In this document: positions 20,037 to 29,228 of the stretch, piece by piece
Layout: the number at the start of each line of letters is the position of its first letter
Numbering within the stretch: position 1 is the stretch's first letter
NCBI GenBank assembly: GCA_022539475.1
Contig: VCMS01000073.1
Span: 62,001 to 126,000 of the forward strand
Source of the DNA: Gracilaria domingensis
Taxonomy: Eukaryota > Rhodophyta > Florideophyceae > Gracilariales > Gracilariaceae
DNA: 64,000 nt
Direction of reading: 5' to 3'
Notes under the pieces: model-generated
What the model was told of the DNA's origin: nothing
What the model saw: only the letters and a program-made list of their open reading frames with translations
The model's database searches: none
Translations under genes and position numbers: made by a program

Positions 20037-20906
20037 ATGAAGGCGGTCGTCGCGCACCGCGGCAAGAGGCACGCCCTCGCCGAGCTGCCCGCCGCCGCGC
20101 GCCTCGCCGACGTGCGCCACGCCACCGCCGCCGCGCTGCAGAGCGACGTGCGGCGCGTCAAGCTGCTGCACCGCGGCCGCCAGCTGCACGACTGGCAGCT
20201 GCCGCTGTCGCAGCTCAAGCCGCCGCTGCTGTTTCTGGCGCTGCTCGACGACGCCGAGCGCGCCGTCACGCCTCCGACCTACACGCTGCCCACGGCGGCG
20301 CCGCGCGCGTCGGCGTCGGCGTCGGCGCTGTCGGCGTCGCGCGACGTGCGCATCGGCTCCATCCAGGTGCTCGAGCACCTGCCCAACGCGCACGTGGCGC
20401 GGCGCATGCTGCAGCAGCTGGCCACCGACGAGGGCTTCCTGTACTGCATGCGCCAGAAGCGCTGGCGCGTGAACGTGCTCAAGGAGATGCTGCCGGACGG
20501 GCGCGTGGGCGTGGACGCCGTGTGCGTGCTGGGCTTCAACCGCGGCCGCGGGCTGGAGATCGCGCTGCGGCTGCGCACGGACGACATGCAGGGCTTCCGC
20601 GACATGTACCGCGTGCGCGAGGTGTTTGCGCACGAGCTGGCGCACTGCGAGCGCGACCAGCACGACGACCGCTTCAAGGAGATCATGCGCTGGGTGCAGC
20701 GCACCGCGGACAGCCGCAGCTGGAACGTGGGCGGCCGCCGCGTGGACGACGGCCGCTCCGGCGGCTTTGGCGGCGGCGCGCGCGAGGCCAACCGGCTGGG
20801 CGGCGGCGGCGGCGGCGGCGGCGAGCGGCTGGGCGGGGGCTCGTCGTCGAGCCGGCTGCTACGGGAGCTGGAGGAGCGGCAGAGAAGGCGACGGAATGAA
20901 AAGTGA
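20037..20906 (+). CDS. Ubiquitin-like plus WLM-domain metalloprotease
   Basis: A 289-residue single-exon protein of the Wss1/SPRTN-related WLM family, zinc proteases that act on SUMO- or ubiquitin-linked targets and DNA-protein crosslinks. Residues 1-80 form a ubiquitin-like fold (MKAVVAHRGKRHALAEL ... KLLHRGRQLHDWQLPLSQL). The WLM core follows from ~105 (RIGSIQVLEHLPN) with the zinc site HELAH at 199-203 and third ligand His209 in HELAHCERDQHDDRF. The tail is Gly/Ser-rich and ends in a basic helix. An ATG 12 bp upstream (20025) is also possible. It is convergent with the DP gene; the stop codons are 3 bp apart. Confidence 0.88.
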   Translation: MKAVVAHRGKRHALAELPAAARLADVRHATAAALQSDVRRVKLLHRGRQLHDWQLPLSQLKPPLLFLALLDDAERAVTPPTYTLPTAAPRASASASALSASRDVRIGSIQVLEHLPNAHVARRMLQQLATDEGFLYCMRQKRWRVNVLKEMLPDGRVGVDAVCVLGFNRGRGLEIALRLRTDDMQGFRDMYRVREVFAHELAHCERDQHDDRFKEIMRWVQRTADSRSWNVGGRRVDDGRSGGFGGGAREANRLGGGGGGGGERLGGGSSSSRLLRELEERQRRRRNEK

Positions 20907-20909
20907 CTC

Positions 20910-21683
20910 TTAGCGGCGGGCGTTTACGGCGTCGGCGCCGCTGGCGGCCTTTCTATTCATGACGAGGTCGACGAGCGCGTAGTCGTGCACGACGCGGAAG
21001 GGCGCGTCAAAGCAGAGGCCGACCTGGCGGCGGTCGTCGCTGATCTCGACCACGCACGCGCGCGCGGCGGCGCGCGCGGCGGCGGCGCACGCCACCAGCA
21101 CGAACGGCAGCGCGACGGCGGACAGGTGGCTGGGCAGGCGGAACGCCAGGTCGTCCGCGGCGTGGTAGCGCCCCGCGCGCAGCCGCGCCGGCTCCGCCTG
21201 CGCGTTGCGCGCCAGCAGCGCGCGCAGCGCCTGGCGCCGGCGCAGCAGCGTGGCCAGCAGCCGCCGCTTCGCCTCCACGCCGCGGCGGCGCGCCGCCACC
21301 GAGCGCCGCAGCAGCCGCAGCCGGCCCACGGCGCAGCCGCGCGCGTGCGGCGGCGCGCGGCAGCCGCACGCGTCCAGCTGCCGCAGCAGCGCGGCGTGCC
21401 CCTTCCACAGCACGTTCTTGCCGGAGCGCAGCACGATGCCCATGGACGCGAACACGTTGAGCGTGTCGTACGTGCGGCGGCGGATGTTCTTGTCCACCGT
21501 CATGGAGTCCAGGCTGGCGCGGTCGTCGTAGCTGGCCAGCGCCTCCGCCACCAGCACGTCCGCCAGCGCCGTGTGCTGGATGCTGCCGAAGCGCACCAGC
21601 TTGCTGGCCACCAGCGCGGTGAACGCCTTGAGCCCCGCCTGGTACGGCGCCGCCGCCGCCGCCGCCGCCGCGCGCGCCGCCTT

Positions 21684-21714
<31 letters not shown>

Positions 21715-21935
21715 TGCGGCGGCGGCGGCTGCTGCTGCTGCTGTGGGCAGGCGATTTCGCGCAGCGGCGCGCGCAAGGCGCGGCGCGACGGCGCGTGCGG
21801 CGGCAGCTGCCGCCGCTCGGCGTCGCACGCGCGCGGCGGCAGCGCGTTGCGCAGCAGCGCGGCGCGGTTGGCCGCGCACGCCGCGCAGTCGGGCGGGTGC
21901 GCCGGCACGCGGCCGCGCGCGCGGGCGGCGCCCAT
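20910..21935 (-). CDS. DP: DP-family transcription factor (E2F partner)
   Basis: A 341-residue dimerisation partner of E2F for cell-cycle genes. The DNA-binding winged helix is GLKAFTALVASKLVRFGSIQ ... VDKNIRRRTYDTLNVFASMG, with the RRxYD DNA-contact motif at about residue 150 and the LDSMTVDKNIRRR signature that separates DP from E2F. After it lies an Arg-rich helix, matching the dimerisation region, and a ~100-residue C-terminal domain. The N terminus is Pro/Ala low complexity with poly-Pro and a Gln run. ATG at 21935 chosen: longer in-frame starts would translate a hexanucleotide repeat. Ends 3 bp from the WLM stop. Confidence 0.85.
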
Positions 21936-21938
21936 GTC

Positions 21939-22007
21939 GGGGGGGGGGGATGGGGGGACGGGGACGGGGACGGGGACGGGGACGGGGACGGGGACGGGGA
22001 CGGGGAA
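21939..22007. repeat. G11 run and (ACGGGG)n hexanucleotide repeat in DP promoter
   Basis: G11 at 21939-21949 lies immediately upstream of the DP start codon and about eight ACGGGG units follow to ~22007. On the DP sense strand these are C-tracts. Strong G-quadruplex or i-motif potential. Confidence 0.85.
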
Positions 22008-22094
22008 GCGGCGGTGGGACGGCGGCGGGACGGCGGTGGGACGGTTGGGCGGGCGGAGCGGCGCGGTGGCGGCGGGATGCAAACGGGCGCGGAT

Positions 22095-22104
22095 GGCGCC
22101 AAAA
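22095..22104 (-). promoter_or_regulatory. E2F/DP consensus site upstream of DP gene
   Basis: GGCGCCAAAA, i.e. TTTTGGCGCC on the gene strand, 160 bp before the DP ATG. It matches the E2F consensus TTTSSCGC and suggests autoregulation. Binding is inferred only. Confidence 0.45.
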
Positions 22105-22286
22105 GCGCGGGCCGGGGGCGTCGGGCGCGCGCGCTTTATGCGCGATGCGGCGGAGCGCGCGGCGGTCTCATGACCTGAGGCGGCGCGGCGGCGCGGCGGC
22201 GCGGCGGCGCGGGCGATGAGAGCGCGCGGCGCGAGGTGCGCGGACAGCTGGCAGCGCGCGCCGGCAGCGCGCGCCAGCAAGCGCCG

Positions 22287-22314
22287 CGCGTTCAAATTCG
22301 AGAATTTGAACGCG
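22287..22314. repeat. Inverted repeat, 13-bp arms
   Basis: Arms 22287-22299 and 22302-22314, 2-bp loop, between the DP promoter and the IspG 3' end. Confidence 0.8.
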
Positions 22315-22404
22315 TCATGGCTGCTGCCAGTGGTCGTAGTGATCTATACCCACCAACGTGTCTTCACTGTATCATTGTCATACCCCGCAACACTAAAAAT
22401 GCTG

Positions 22405-23868
22405 CTACACGCCCTCGCGCACCAGCGCCTTCTGCTCCTCCGTCTCCCCCCCCTCCACCCCCCCCGCCGCCGCCGCCGGCTCCACCCACACGCCGTCCTC
22501 CTTCAGCAGCTCGATCAGCTCCTCCACGCCGCGCGTCTCCGGCACCGTGCGGATCTCCTTGCGCCCGCGGTACAGCGAGATGTGCCCCGGCTGCTTGCCC
22601 ACGTAGCCGTAGTCCGCGTCGGCCATCTCGCCCGGCCCGTTCACAATGCAGCCCATCACCGCGATCGACAGCCCGGGCATGTGCTTGGTGGCCTCGCGCA
22701 CCTCGTGCAGCACCGTCTCCAGGTTGAACAGCGTGCGCCCGCACGACGGGCACGCCACGTACTCCACCATCGTGCGCCGCAGCCCGAGCCCCTGCAGGAT
22801 GCCGTAGCACACGGGAATCTCCTTGACGGGCGCCTCCGTCAGCGACACGCGGATCGTGTCGCCGAGCCCCTCGGCCAGCAGCGTGCCGATGCCCAGCGTG
22901 CTCTTGATGCGCCCGTACTCGCCGTCGCCCGCCTCCGTCACGCCCAGGTGCAGCGGGTAGTTCATGCCCTCGGCGTCCAGCCGTTTGGCGAGCATGCGGT
23001 ACGCCGCCAGCATCACCAGCACCTTGCTGGCCTTCATCGAGATGACAATGTTGTGGAAGTGCAGCTCCTCGCACACGCGGATGCACTCGAGCGCGCTCTC
23101 GACCATGCCGCGCGGCGTGTCGCCGTACGTGAACAGCATGCGCTCGGACAGCGAGCCGTGGTTGACGCCGATGCGCAGCGCCTTGTCCTGGTCCCTCAGG
23201 CTCACGATGAGCGGCTTGAGCGTGTCGCGCAGCTTGTTCTTCGCCGCCTCAAACTCGTCGGCGCTGTACTCGGTGCGGTTCACGTCCGGCTTCTCAAACA
23301 CGTACAGCCCGGGGTTGATGCGCACCTTGTCCACGTGCTTGGCCACCTCCAGCGCGATGCGCAGCCCGTTGTGGTGCACGTCGGCCACCAGCGGCACGTC
23401 GCGGTACTCGGCGCGCAGCTTGTCCTTGATGTAGCCCACGGCGTGCGCGTGCGCCATGCTGACGCACGTGACGCGCACAATCTCGCAGCCGGCCTCGTGC
23501 ATCTCGCGGATGGAGCGCGCGGCGGCGTCGACGTCGAGCGTGTCCTCGTTGATCATGCTCTGCACGACGACGGGGTTGGCGCCGCCGATCAGAATGTCGC
23601 CCACGCGCACCACGCGCGTGGCGCGGCGCTGGATGGCGCCGCTGGCGATGTCCAGCCCGGCGAGGCCGGACTGGTCGGCCATGAACGCCTTGTCCTTGAC
23701 GAGGTGCGGCGGCGGCGGCGGGCGCGCCGGGCCGTCGTGCATGCGCGGCGCGGCGCGGCGCGGCGCGGCGGGCGCGCGCGGCGGCGCGCGGCGCGCGCGC
23801 GCGGCGGCGCGGCGGGAGCGGAGGCGCCATGGCGACGGCGCGCTGGGCGCGAAGGACGGCGCGTTCAT
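22405..23868 (-). CDS. ispG: 4-hydroxy-3-methylbut-2-enyl diphosphate synthase, plastid-targeted
   Basis: Penultimate enzyme of the plastid MEP isoprenoid pathway, converting MEcPP to HMBPP with a [4Fe-4S] cluster and reduced ferredoxin. 487 residues from the ATG at 23868; residues 1-~58 are Arg/Ala/Ser/Pro-rich, as expected for a transit peptide. The body closely follows cyanobacterial enzymes ([62 protein letters not shown]). Cluster ligands: CPSC at Cys373/Cys376, and GCIVNGPGE with Cys407 and Glu414. It is the compact type without the large central insert of land-plant IspG. Single exon, divergent from the ZEP-like gene. Confidence 0.95.
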   Translation of the reverse strand: MNAPSFAPSAPSPWRLRSRRAAARARRAPPRAPAAPRRAAPRMHDGPARPPPPPHLVKDKAFMADQSGLAGLDIASGAIQRRATRVVRVGDILIGGANPVVVQSMINEDTLDVDAAARSIREMHEAGCEIVRVTCVSMAHAHAVGYIKDKLRAEYRDVPLVADVHHNGLRIALEVAKHVDKVRINPGLYVFEKPDVNRTEYSADEFEAAKNKLRDTLKPLIVSLRDQDKALRIGVNHGSLSERMLFTYGDTPRGMVESALECIRVCEELHFHNIVISMKASKVLVMLAAYRMLAKRLDAEGMNYPLHLGVTEAGDGEYGRIKSTLGIGTLLAEGLGDTIRVSLTEAPVKEIPVCYGILQGLGLRRTMVEYVACPSCGRTLFNLETVLHEVREATKHMPGLSIAVMGCIVNGPGEMADADYGYVGKQPGHISLYRGRKEIRTVPETRGVEELIELLKEDGVWVEPAAAAGGVEGGETEEQKALVREGV

Positions 23869-24228
23869 GGCGCGCGCGCGGAGCAGTGGGGGCGCGGAGA
23901 CGGTTGGGAGGGGGCGCGCAGGACGTGGGCGGGGGGGGGGGGGGGGGCGCGGCGCGCAGTTGACGGCGCGGGCGGCGGGCGGCCGCGGCGAGCGGCTGCT
24001 GCTGCGGCTGCGGCTGCGCGCGAGCTGCGCGCGCATCGAATCGGTTGCGGCCGCGCAGCGCCGCCACGTGGCCACGGCGGCGCGCGCCAGCGGCGCGCCG
24101 TCAGCGCGTCGTGGGGAGATCATCGCGCGCCACGATTGTGCGCATCTTAAGACAGGGGCCTGTCTTAACAAGCGTCGTCAACGCTTGTTAAGACAGGGCC
24201 TCAGCGCCCCCTCGACGCGCGCCACGCC
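23869..24228. promoter_or_regulatory. Divergent promoter region ispG / ZEP-like
   Basis: 360 bp between start codons. A 17-base G run at 23931-23947 (C-tract on the ispG strand) lies 63-79 bp upstream of ispG; a palindrome lies 32-70 bp upstream of the ZEP-like ATG. Shared control of two plastid isoprenoid genes is plausible but inferred. Confidence 0.5.
24148..24197. repeat. Palindrome, 17-bp arms, 5-bp loop
   Basis: Perfect arms 24159-24175 and 24181-24197; a third partial copy of the TTAAGACAGG arm starts at 24148, giving two nested inverted repeats just before the ZEP-like start. Confidence 0.9.
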
Positions 24229-25661
24229 ATGGCGTTTGCGCCGCCGCCGCCGCCGCCGCCGCGCTGGCGCGCCGCGCGCCGCGCGCGTCCGCGCGCGCCG
24301 CTGTGCTGCGCGGCGCCGGCAAAGCCGCGGCGCGTGGGCATTGCGGGCGCCGGCATAGCCGGGCTGGCGGCCGCGCTGGCGCTGCAGCGCACGCCGCGCA
24401 CCGGCGTGCAGCACATCGACGTCTTCGAGCCGCGCCCGGCGGTGGACGCGGGCCAGGGCGGCGCGCTCAACCTCAACGGCGCGTCGGCCATTCTGGCCAA
24501 CGCGTGGGGCGTGCCGGTGCGCGACGTCGGCGCGCCGATCGACCGCGTGGTGGCGCGCGAGGCCACGGGCCGCACGCTGTACACCGTCGACGTCGCGCAG
24601 CAGCTGAGCCGCGCGCCGCGCGCCGCGAGGCAGCTGTCCATCGACGGGCGCCACTCGTTCATGGCGGTGATGCGCGAGCAGCTGCAGGCGCTGCTTGTCA
24701 GCGAGGTGCGGCACGGCGTCACGTTCCATCGCGGCGAGTCGAACCGCGTCGCCGCTGTGCAGCCGCAGCCGGGCGGCAAGGCGCGCTTCGTGCTCGCCGA
24801 CGGCTCGCGCTCCGCCGCGTTCGACCTCGTCATCGGCGCCGACGGCGTGCGCTCCTCCGTGCGCGCCCACGTGTGCGGCACACGCGCGCAGCCCATCTAC
24901 GGCGGAATCCGCATTCAGTGGGCGCTGTCCCGCACCTGCACGCTGCCGCGCGGCCAGCTGGAGCAGTGGTTTGGCGACGGCGCGTACGTCGTGCGCTACG
25001 CCGCAGGCTCGAAGGCGCACGCGTTTGAGATGATGGCGTGCTCGTTTCGGGAGCCGCGGCGTGCCGCGGAGAACGAGCAGTACGAGCAAGACCGATCGCT
25101 GCGGCACGACTTGCTCGCAAGACTGCACGCCTCGAAGATGCCCGCAAGCGTCGTCGATGTTTTGGAGCGTAGCCAGCGTCTGATCGAGACGCCCGTGTAT
25201 CGCCAGCCGCTCCCGCGCGCATGGCACCGCGGGGCGTGCTGCCTCGTGGGCGACTCAGGTAAGAGGAACAGGCACGCACCATTTCAAACCCCAACAGCCG
25301 AAGCGCTTCAGCCGCATGATCTCTGACGTTTTTTTTGTTTCTGTGTTGCGCAGCGCACGCCATGCCGCCGTATCTCGGGCAAGGCGCCAACCAAGCAGTG
25401 CAGGATGCGTACTGCCTCGCTCTCGCCATCTCCGCAATCGGCACGCAGTACGGCTCGCTCTCAGAGGCGTTGCACCGGTACGAGGCCGTGCGGCGCGTGC
25501 CCGTGGAGGCGACGTTGCAGACAAGCCGCCTCGTTTCGTTGCTGGAGATTCAGCAAGGAAGCATACGGACCAGGCTGCGGAACAACCTCTTCCGCGTGCT
25601 TGGCGCCGCAGGCGTTCCTGGAAGAACGCTGGTGCAGGCGGCGATTCCGCGCGTGTCGTGA
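24229..25661 (+). CDS. FAD-dependent monooxygenase, zeaxanthin-epoxidase-like, one intron
   Basis: A 445-residue flavoprotein of the UbiH/PHBH-type monooxygenase family closest in feel to zeaxanthin epoxidase. The N-terminal ~33 residues look like a plastid or mitochondrial leader. The Rossmann motif RVGIAGAGIAGL has GxGxxG at 40-45; IGADGVRSSVRAHV is the DG motif; GDSAHAMPPYLGQGANQAVQDA is the second FAD-binding motif. That last motif is formed only by splicing: exon 1 is 24229-25258 and exon 2 is 25354-25661, with a GT-AG intron at 25259-25353 (95 bp, T-rich before CAG). No FHA domain is present, so substrate is uncertain: a carotenoid or another ring compound. The upstream ispG neighbour supports isoprenoid metabolism. 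Confidence 0.82.
25259..25353 (+). other. Spliceosomal intron of ZEP-like gene
   Basis: GTAAG donor, T-rich tract, CAG acceptor. Removing it restores GDS-AHAMPPYLGQG in phase 1. One of few introns in the window. Confidence 0.9.
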
Positions 25662-25905
25662 TCCATTAAATTAATGCGCAAAGTGAATCCACCGACGCAG
25701 CCCGCGGCACGACACAATCGCGCACGCTGTCGGTCCACGTATCATAGAGAATACACATCTGTACAAGGGTAGAATCTCCGCCATGACCTCGTCTGGGAAT
25801 TGTCGCCGCGCGCTCAACACTGTTGTTGCGTCCGTCGTCACCGCTCCCCGCGCCGGTGTGGCGATCTGCACTGCCTGTTTGCTTCCACCTTGACACCGTC
25901 GCACT

Positions 25906-26352
25906 ATGAGGCACACCGCCTTCGTCGCCGCTACACCGCTGTGTCCATCACGCGCTCAGAGCCAAGCGGCACTCTCCCGCACCGCGTTCGTGCCACCACA
26001 AACGATGCGCGTGCCGCACCTGAGGAGGGTTCAACTCGTGACTCGCATGATCGCGCCCGAGGTGGCGCGCAACGCGATAGCCGTGTACGGCGTGGTGATT
26101 GCCGGCGGCGGCATCGGGGCGTTTCTTCGCAGCGGATCCAAGCCGAGCGTGATCTCGGGCGTGGCGGCCGGCATCGTTCTGGCGGCGGCGTACGTGAAGG
26201 ACAGTGTACCTATTGCGCTGGCAACCGCTCTGGCACTCGCTGTGGTATTTGCCATCCGTTTAGTTAAGACGAAAAAGTTTATGCCGGCAGGCATGCTTGC
26301 TGTGGTGTCCGTGTTGGCAGCAGCATTCTTCGCTGCGGCTATCTACGCTTAA
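25906..26352 (+). CDS. FAX/TMEM14-type membrane protein, probably plastid envelope
   Basis: A 148-residue protein. Residues 1-~45 (Arg/Ser/Ala-rich, few acids) look like a transit peptide; about 55-148 is a TMEM14-type hairpin bundle with four short hydrophobic segments rich in Gly and Ala (VYGVVIAGGGIGAFLRSGSKPS, SGVAAGIVLAAAYVK, ALATALALAVVFAIR, AGMLAVVSVLAAAF). Plant FAX1 members export fatty acids from plastids; that role is inferred from family and leader. Its stop is 28 bp from the convergent cornichon stop. Confidence 0.75.
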   Translation: MRHTAFVAATPLCPSRAQSQAALSRTAFVPPQTMRVPHLRRVQLVTRMIAPEVARNAIAVYGVVIAGGGIGAFLRSGSKPSVISGVAAGIVLAAAYVKDSVPIALATALALAVVFAIRLVKTKKFMPAGMLAVVSVLAAAFFAAAIYA

Positions 26353-26380
26353 AACAGTAGGAGGGACGGCGGCGCAGATG

Positions 26381-26794
26381 TCAGTCGGACACAAGCGCCA
26401 GGATGAAGAAGTAGAGGTATATGAAGAACATGAGCAGATGGTGAGCCAGCTTGAGTTGGCTGATGTTGCGCTCCTTATCAACGTCGTTGAAGATGGACGT
26501 ATTGTCTAGTAAATGGCGACGCTCTTTGTAACGCCACCCGTGAAACAGCACCAGAGGCGCGTTTAGCACCGCTGGGATGAAGTAGCCGCGGAATAGAATC
26601 AGTAGCGTCAGCAGCACGTGCCCGACGTACTCGGGCATCACCAGGCGGTTTATGAGTTCGCACAGCTCGATAGGGTTGATGTGATCGACGGTCAAGTCCG
26701 AAAACAAGATGAGCGCGTACACAGAGCAAAACAGCAGCGCGGCCGTGCCGAGGAAGACGGTCGCCCAGAAGAACACCTCGGTGATGACGCCCAT
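26381..26794 (-). CDS. Cornichon/Erv14 family ER cargo receptor
   Basis: A 137-residue protein, the usual length of the family, which loads membrane cargo into COPII vesicles at the ER. Three hydrophobic segments (FFWATVFLGTAALLFCSVYALI, YVGHVLLTLLILFRGYF, HHLLMFFIYLYFFILALV) and the signature LINRLVMPEYVGH, followed by NAPLVLFHGWRY and a short cytosolic loop DNTSIF, are diagnostic. ATG at 26794 (MGVITEVFFW) chosen; the upstream frame is GC-rich leader sequence. It shares secretory context with UGGT and Vti1 in this window. Confidence 0.9.
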   Translation of the reverse strand: MGVITEVFFWATVFLGTAALLFCSVYALILFSDLTVDHINPIELCELINRLVMPEYVGHVLLTLLILFRGYFIPAVLNAPLVLFHGWRYKERRHLLDNTSIFNDVDKERNISQLKLAHHLLMFFIYLYFFILALVSD

Positions 26795-27373
26795 GGAGCG
26801 GCAGCGAATTTTGTCTCGCGGCGGCCGCAAACAGCCGGAACAGAGTAGAAAGCGCAGCGCGATGAGATCGCGAATCACTGCGCTGCGTGCGGCGGTGAAC
26901 GGAAGCGGGGGGGGGGGGGGGGCGCTTCGTCGATGGTGTGACGGCGTGTTGGCGGGCAATGGGCGCGGCTCGACGCGGGCGACGCGCGCGCGCGGTGGCG
27001 GATGGGCGGCTTTGGCGGGGACGGCTACGGCGCGGGCAATGCGCTATTCGGGGAGGCGGTGCGCGCGCGGTGCGGCGATGTTGCGTGGCAAACAGCGCTG
27101 TGCCGTTACCGGTGCGCCGATTAGCCCGTGACCGCGCGCCTGAAAGTTTCGCTGAAACGGCACGCTGCCGCGCATTTTTCGTAGCGCGTCACCCCCCCCC
27201 CCCCCTCCCCCCCAAAAACGCGTGCCCCGCCGCCGTCGCCGCCGCCGCCGCCGCCGCCGCGCCGTCGTCCGCCTCTTCTCCCGCCCGCGCGCGCGACGCA
27301 CCCCAGCGCGCTCCCCGACTCGATCTCCGCGCCGCACAGCCCGATCTGCGCCCCGCTCCACCCGACGACGAAA
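26795..27373. promoter_or_regulatory. Divergent promoter region cornichon / RRP41 with mirror C-tracts
   Basis: G16 at 26907-26922 and C14-T-C7 at 27192-27213. Each reads as a C-tract on the sense strand of the adjacent gene: 113-128 bp before the cornichon ATG and ~160-180 bp before the proposed RRP41 start. No gene supported within. Confidence 0.6.
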
Positions 27374-28152
27374 TGCCCCCCCGCCAAAGCGCGGTCGCGG
27401 CGGCGGCGCCGGCGGGCTGGAGTACATCTCGCTGGACGGGCTGCGCATCGACGGCCGGCTGCCCAACGAGGTGCGCAAGATCCGCTGCGCGCTGGGCGCG
27501 CTGTCGCGCGCCGACGGCTCGGCGTACTACGAGCAGGGAAACACGCGCGTGCTGGCGGCGGTGTACGGGCCGCGCGAGCCGACGGCGCGCGACTTTGAGC
27601 ACGACAGGGCGATTGTCAAGTGCGAGTTTTCGTCCGCCATGTTTGCCTCCACCGCCAGACGCCGCACGTGGAAGGGCGACCGCAGGAGCACTGCCGCCGC
27701 GCTCGTGGTGCAGCGGCTGTTTGAGGGCGTGATTTTGCTTGGCGAGTACCCTCGATGCCAGATCGACATTTATATTCAGGTGTTGCAGAATGACGGCGGC
27801 TCGCTGGTCGCGGCGGTCAACGCCGCCTGTCTGGCGCTCATCAACGCCGGCGTGGCCATGTCGGACTTTGTGGTGGCGTGCAGCGTGGGCTATGTGGAGA
27901 ACACGTTTGTGGCCGATCCCAACTCGCTGGAGAGCGCGTCCGATCGACCGGAGCTGACGTTGGCCATAACGCCGCATTCCGGGCAAGATTTGCAGCTGCC
28001 AGCTCACAAGCAAGCTGCCGGACTCTGGCAGCTTTGAGGCGGCCATGCAGTACGCCACGGCCGGCGCCAAGCAAATCTTTGGCGTGCTAGAGTACGAAGT
28101 GAAGAAGTACAGTGTGGGTCTGCTGGACTCTCGGGGCATGGTTGCGCTGTAA
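27374..28152 (+). CDS. RRP41: RRP41/EXOSC4-type exosome subunit, two apparent one-base frameshifts
   Basis: RNase PH-fold subunit of the RNA exosome ring. LEYISLDGLRIDGRLPNE, GSAYYEQGNTRVLAAVYGPRE, EFSSAMFAS, GEYPRCQIDIYIQVLQNDGG and AACLALINAGVAMSDFVVA match the RRP41 family strongly. Two frame breaks. First, no ATG lies in the conserved frame; the ATG at 27374 joins it only if the following C7 run were C8. Second, near 27981 (ATTCCGGGCAAG) one extra base separates PELTLAITPHSG from KICSCQLTSKLPDSGSFEA, which then runs to TAA at 28152. The conserved reading on both sides argues for indel errors or a very recent lesion, not an old pseudogene. Confidence 0.85.
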
Positions 28153-28213
28153 AAAGTGAGCGCAGTTTGGAGAGGCGCACTTGCATACGATTGTGTTTTT
28201 TTCTTGTTTGTGT

Positions 28214-28255
28214 GTTGGATATATATATACATGTACATACATACATACGCAAAGA
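28214..28255. repeat. TA/CATA microsatellite
   Basis: TATATATATA followed by ACATACATAC repeats in the 3' flank of RRP41. Confidence 0.85.
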
Positions 28256-28279
28256 TGAACAGGTGAGTGTGTACATTGG

Positions 28280-28321
28280 GTGTGGGTGAGGTGGGTGAGG
28301 TGGGTGAGGTGGGTGAGGTGG
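28280..28321. repeat. 9-bp tandem repeat (GTGGGTGAG)4
   Basis: Four perfect units just beyond the stop of the next minus-strand gene, in a region shared by two convergent 3' ends. Confidence 0.9.
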
Positions 28322-28328
28322 ATGCGTA

Positions 28329-28998
28329 TCACCGAAAGGCGTTATGGTCGACGTCAAAAAGCTCTGATGACGGTTGCAGCTCAAAGTCTGAGGCGGCGCA
28401 CGGTTGCGGAGGTTCCTGCGGCATGTGTCGATCCAGAGTGCGCAGCAGCATGAGGTGCGGGTTGTACTGCTCGATGGAGGTGCGCGCGCGCGCGCCCGAG
28501 GTGGCAGTTCATGAGCAGCAGCTCGATGGTGGCGAGGTCGGGCACGGCGGCCAGCTCGACGACGGCGGCGCCGAACGACACGGCGGACATGGCGAGGCGG
28601 GTGAGGCGCGGGCTGGGCACGAGCGGAATGACGAGCAGCACGACCCTGAGAATGGCGTACGACGCGGCGGCGCCGCCGGCGGCGCAGGCGACGCCGCGCG
28701 CGACGCCCTCCTTGATGGTGTGGCGCAGGAAGGAGCGCTCCTCGGGCGCGAGCTGGTGCAGCGGCGAGGCGCGCATGCCGGAGCGCGCGAGGCGCAGCGC
28801 GGCGGCGGTCTCGCGCGGCTCGACGGCGTTGGCGATGGTGAGCACGTGCTCGGCGCGCTGGCGGCGCGAGTTGTACTGCGCGCAGGGCGGGCGCGCCGAC
28901 TCACAGTGCGCGTGCAGCAGCGGGCGCGCGTGCGGGCTGAGCAGCGACGGCAGCAGCAGCAGCAGGCACGGCGGGGTGAGCTTGGCGCGCGGGAGCAT
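28329..28998 (-). CDS. Unknown membrane protein with probable frameshift in a GC repeat
   Basis: Function unknown. The frame from ATG 28998 reads an N-terminal hydrophobic signal (CLLLLLPSLLS), a helical region (PEERSFLRHTIKEGVARGVA) and two hydrophobic spans (AAASYAILRVVLLVIPLV, FGAAVVELAAVPDLATIELLL). It then enters a (GC)n run at 28483-28498 and would continue as Arg/His-rich text to 28381. In the neighbouring frame right after the run the sequence is strikingly protein-like (SIEQYNPHLMLLRTLDRHM ... SSELFDVDHNAFR) and stops at 28329. A one-base length error or change in the run would join them, giving ~220 residues. Choice of the 28329 end is my inference. Confidence 0.6.
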
Positions 28999-29093
28999 GG
29001 CGGGGGGGCGCTGGGCGCTGGGCGCTGGGAGCGGGCGGGCGGCGGTGGGAGGCGGAGCGGGAGAAGACGCGCGCGGCGGCGGCGAAGCGGTCG

Positions 29094-29146
29094 GGGGGGG
29101 CGGAGGGGGCGGAGGGGGCGGAGGGGGCGGAGGGGCGGAGGGGAGG
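29094..29146. repeat. 9-bp tandem repeat (GGGGGCGGA)n
   Basis: About five G-rich units about 100 bp upstream of the 28998 start codon; on that gene's strand it is C-rich. Confidence 0.8.
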
Positions 29147-29228
29147 GCGGGGGCGTTGGACGAGTGGGCAGTTTATGCGTTGAGTTAAGATATGCGCGCG
29201 CGCCAATGGCTGGCGCCGCAAAGCGCCA

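Noticed and set aside
22405-24171. IspG start at an upstream ATG near 24171
   Set aside because: It would translate the GC-rich divergent promoter including the poly-G run; ATG 23868 already gives a transit-like leader.
27189-28238. 349-codon minus-strand frame opposite RRP41
   Set aside because: Antisense shadow; RRP41 family motifs are on the plus strand.
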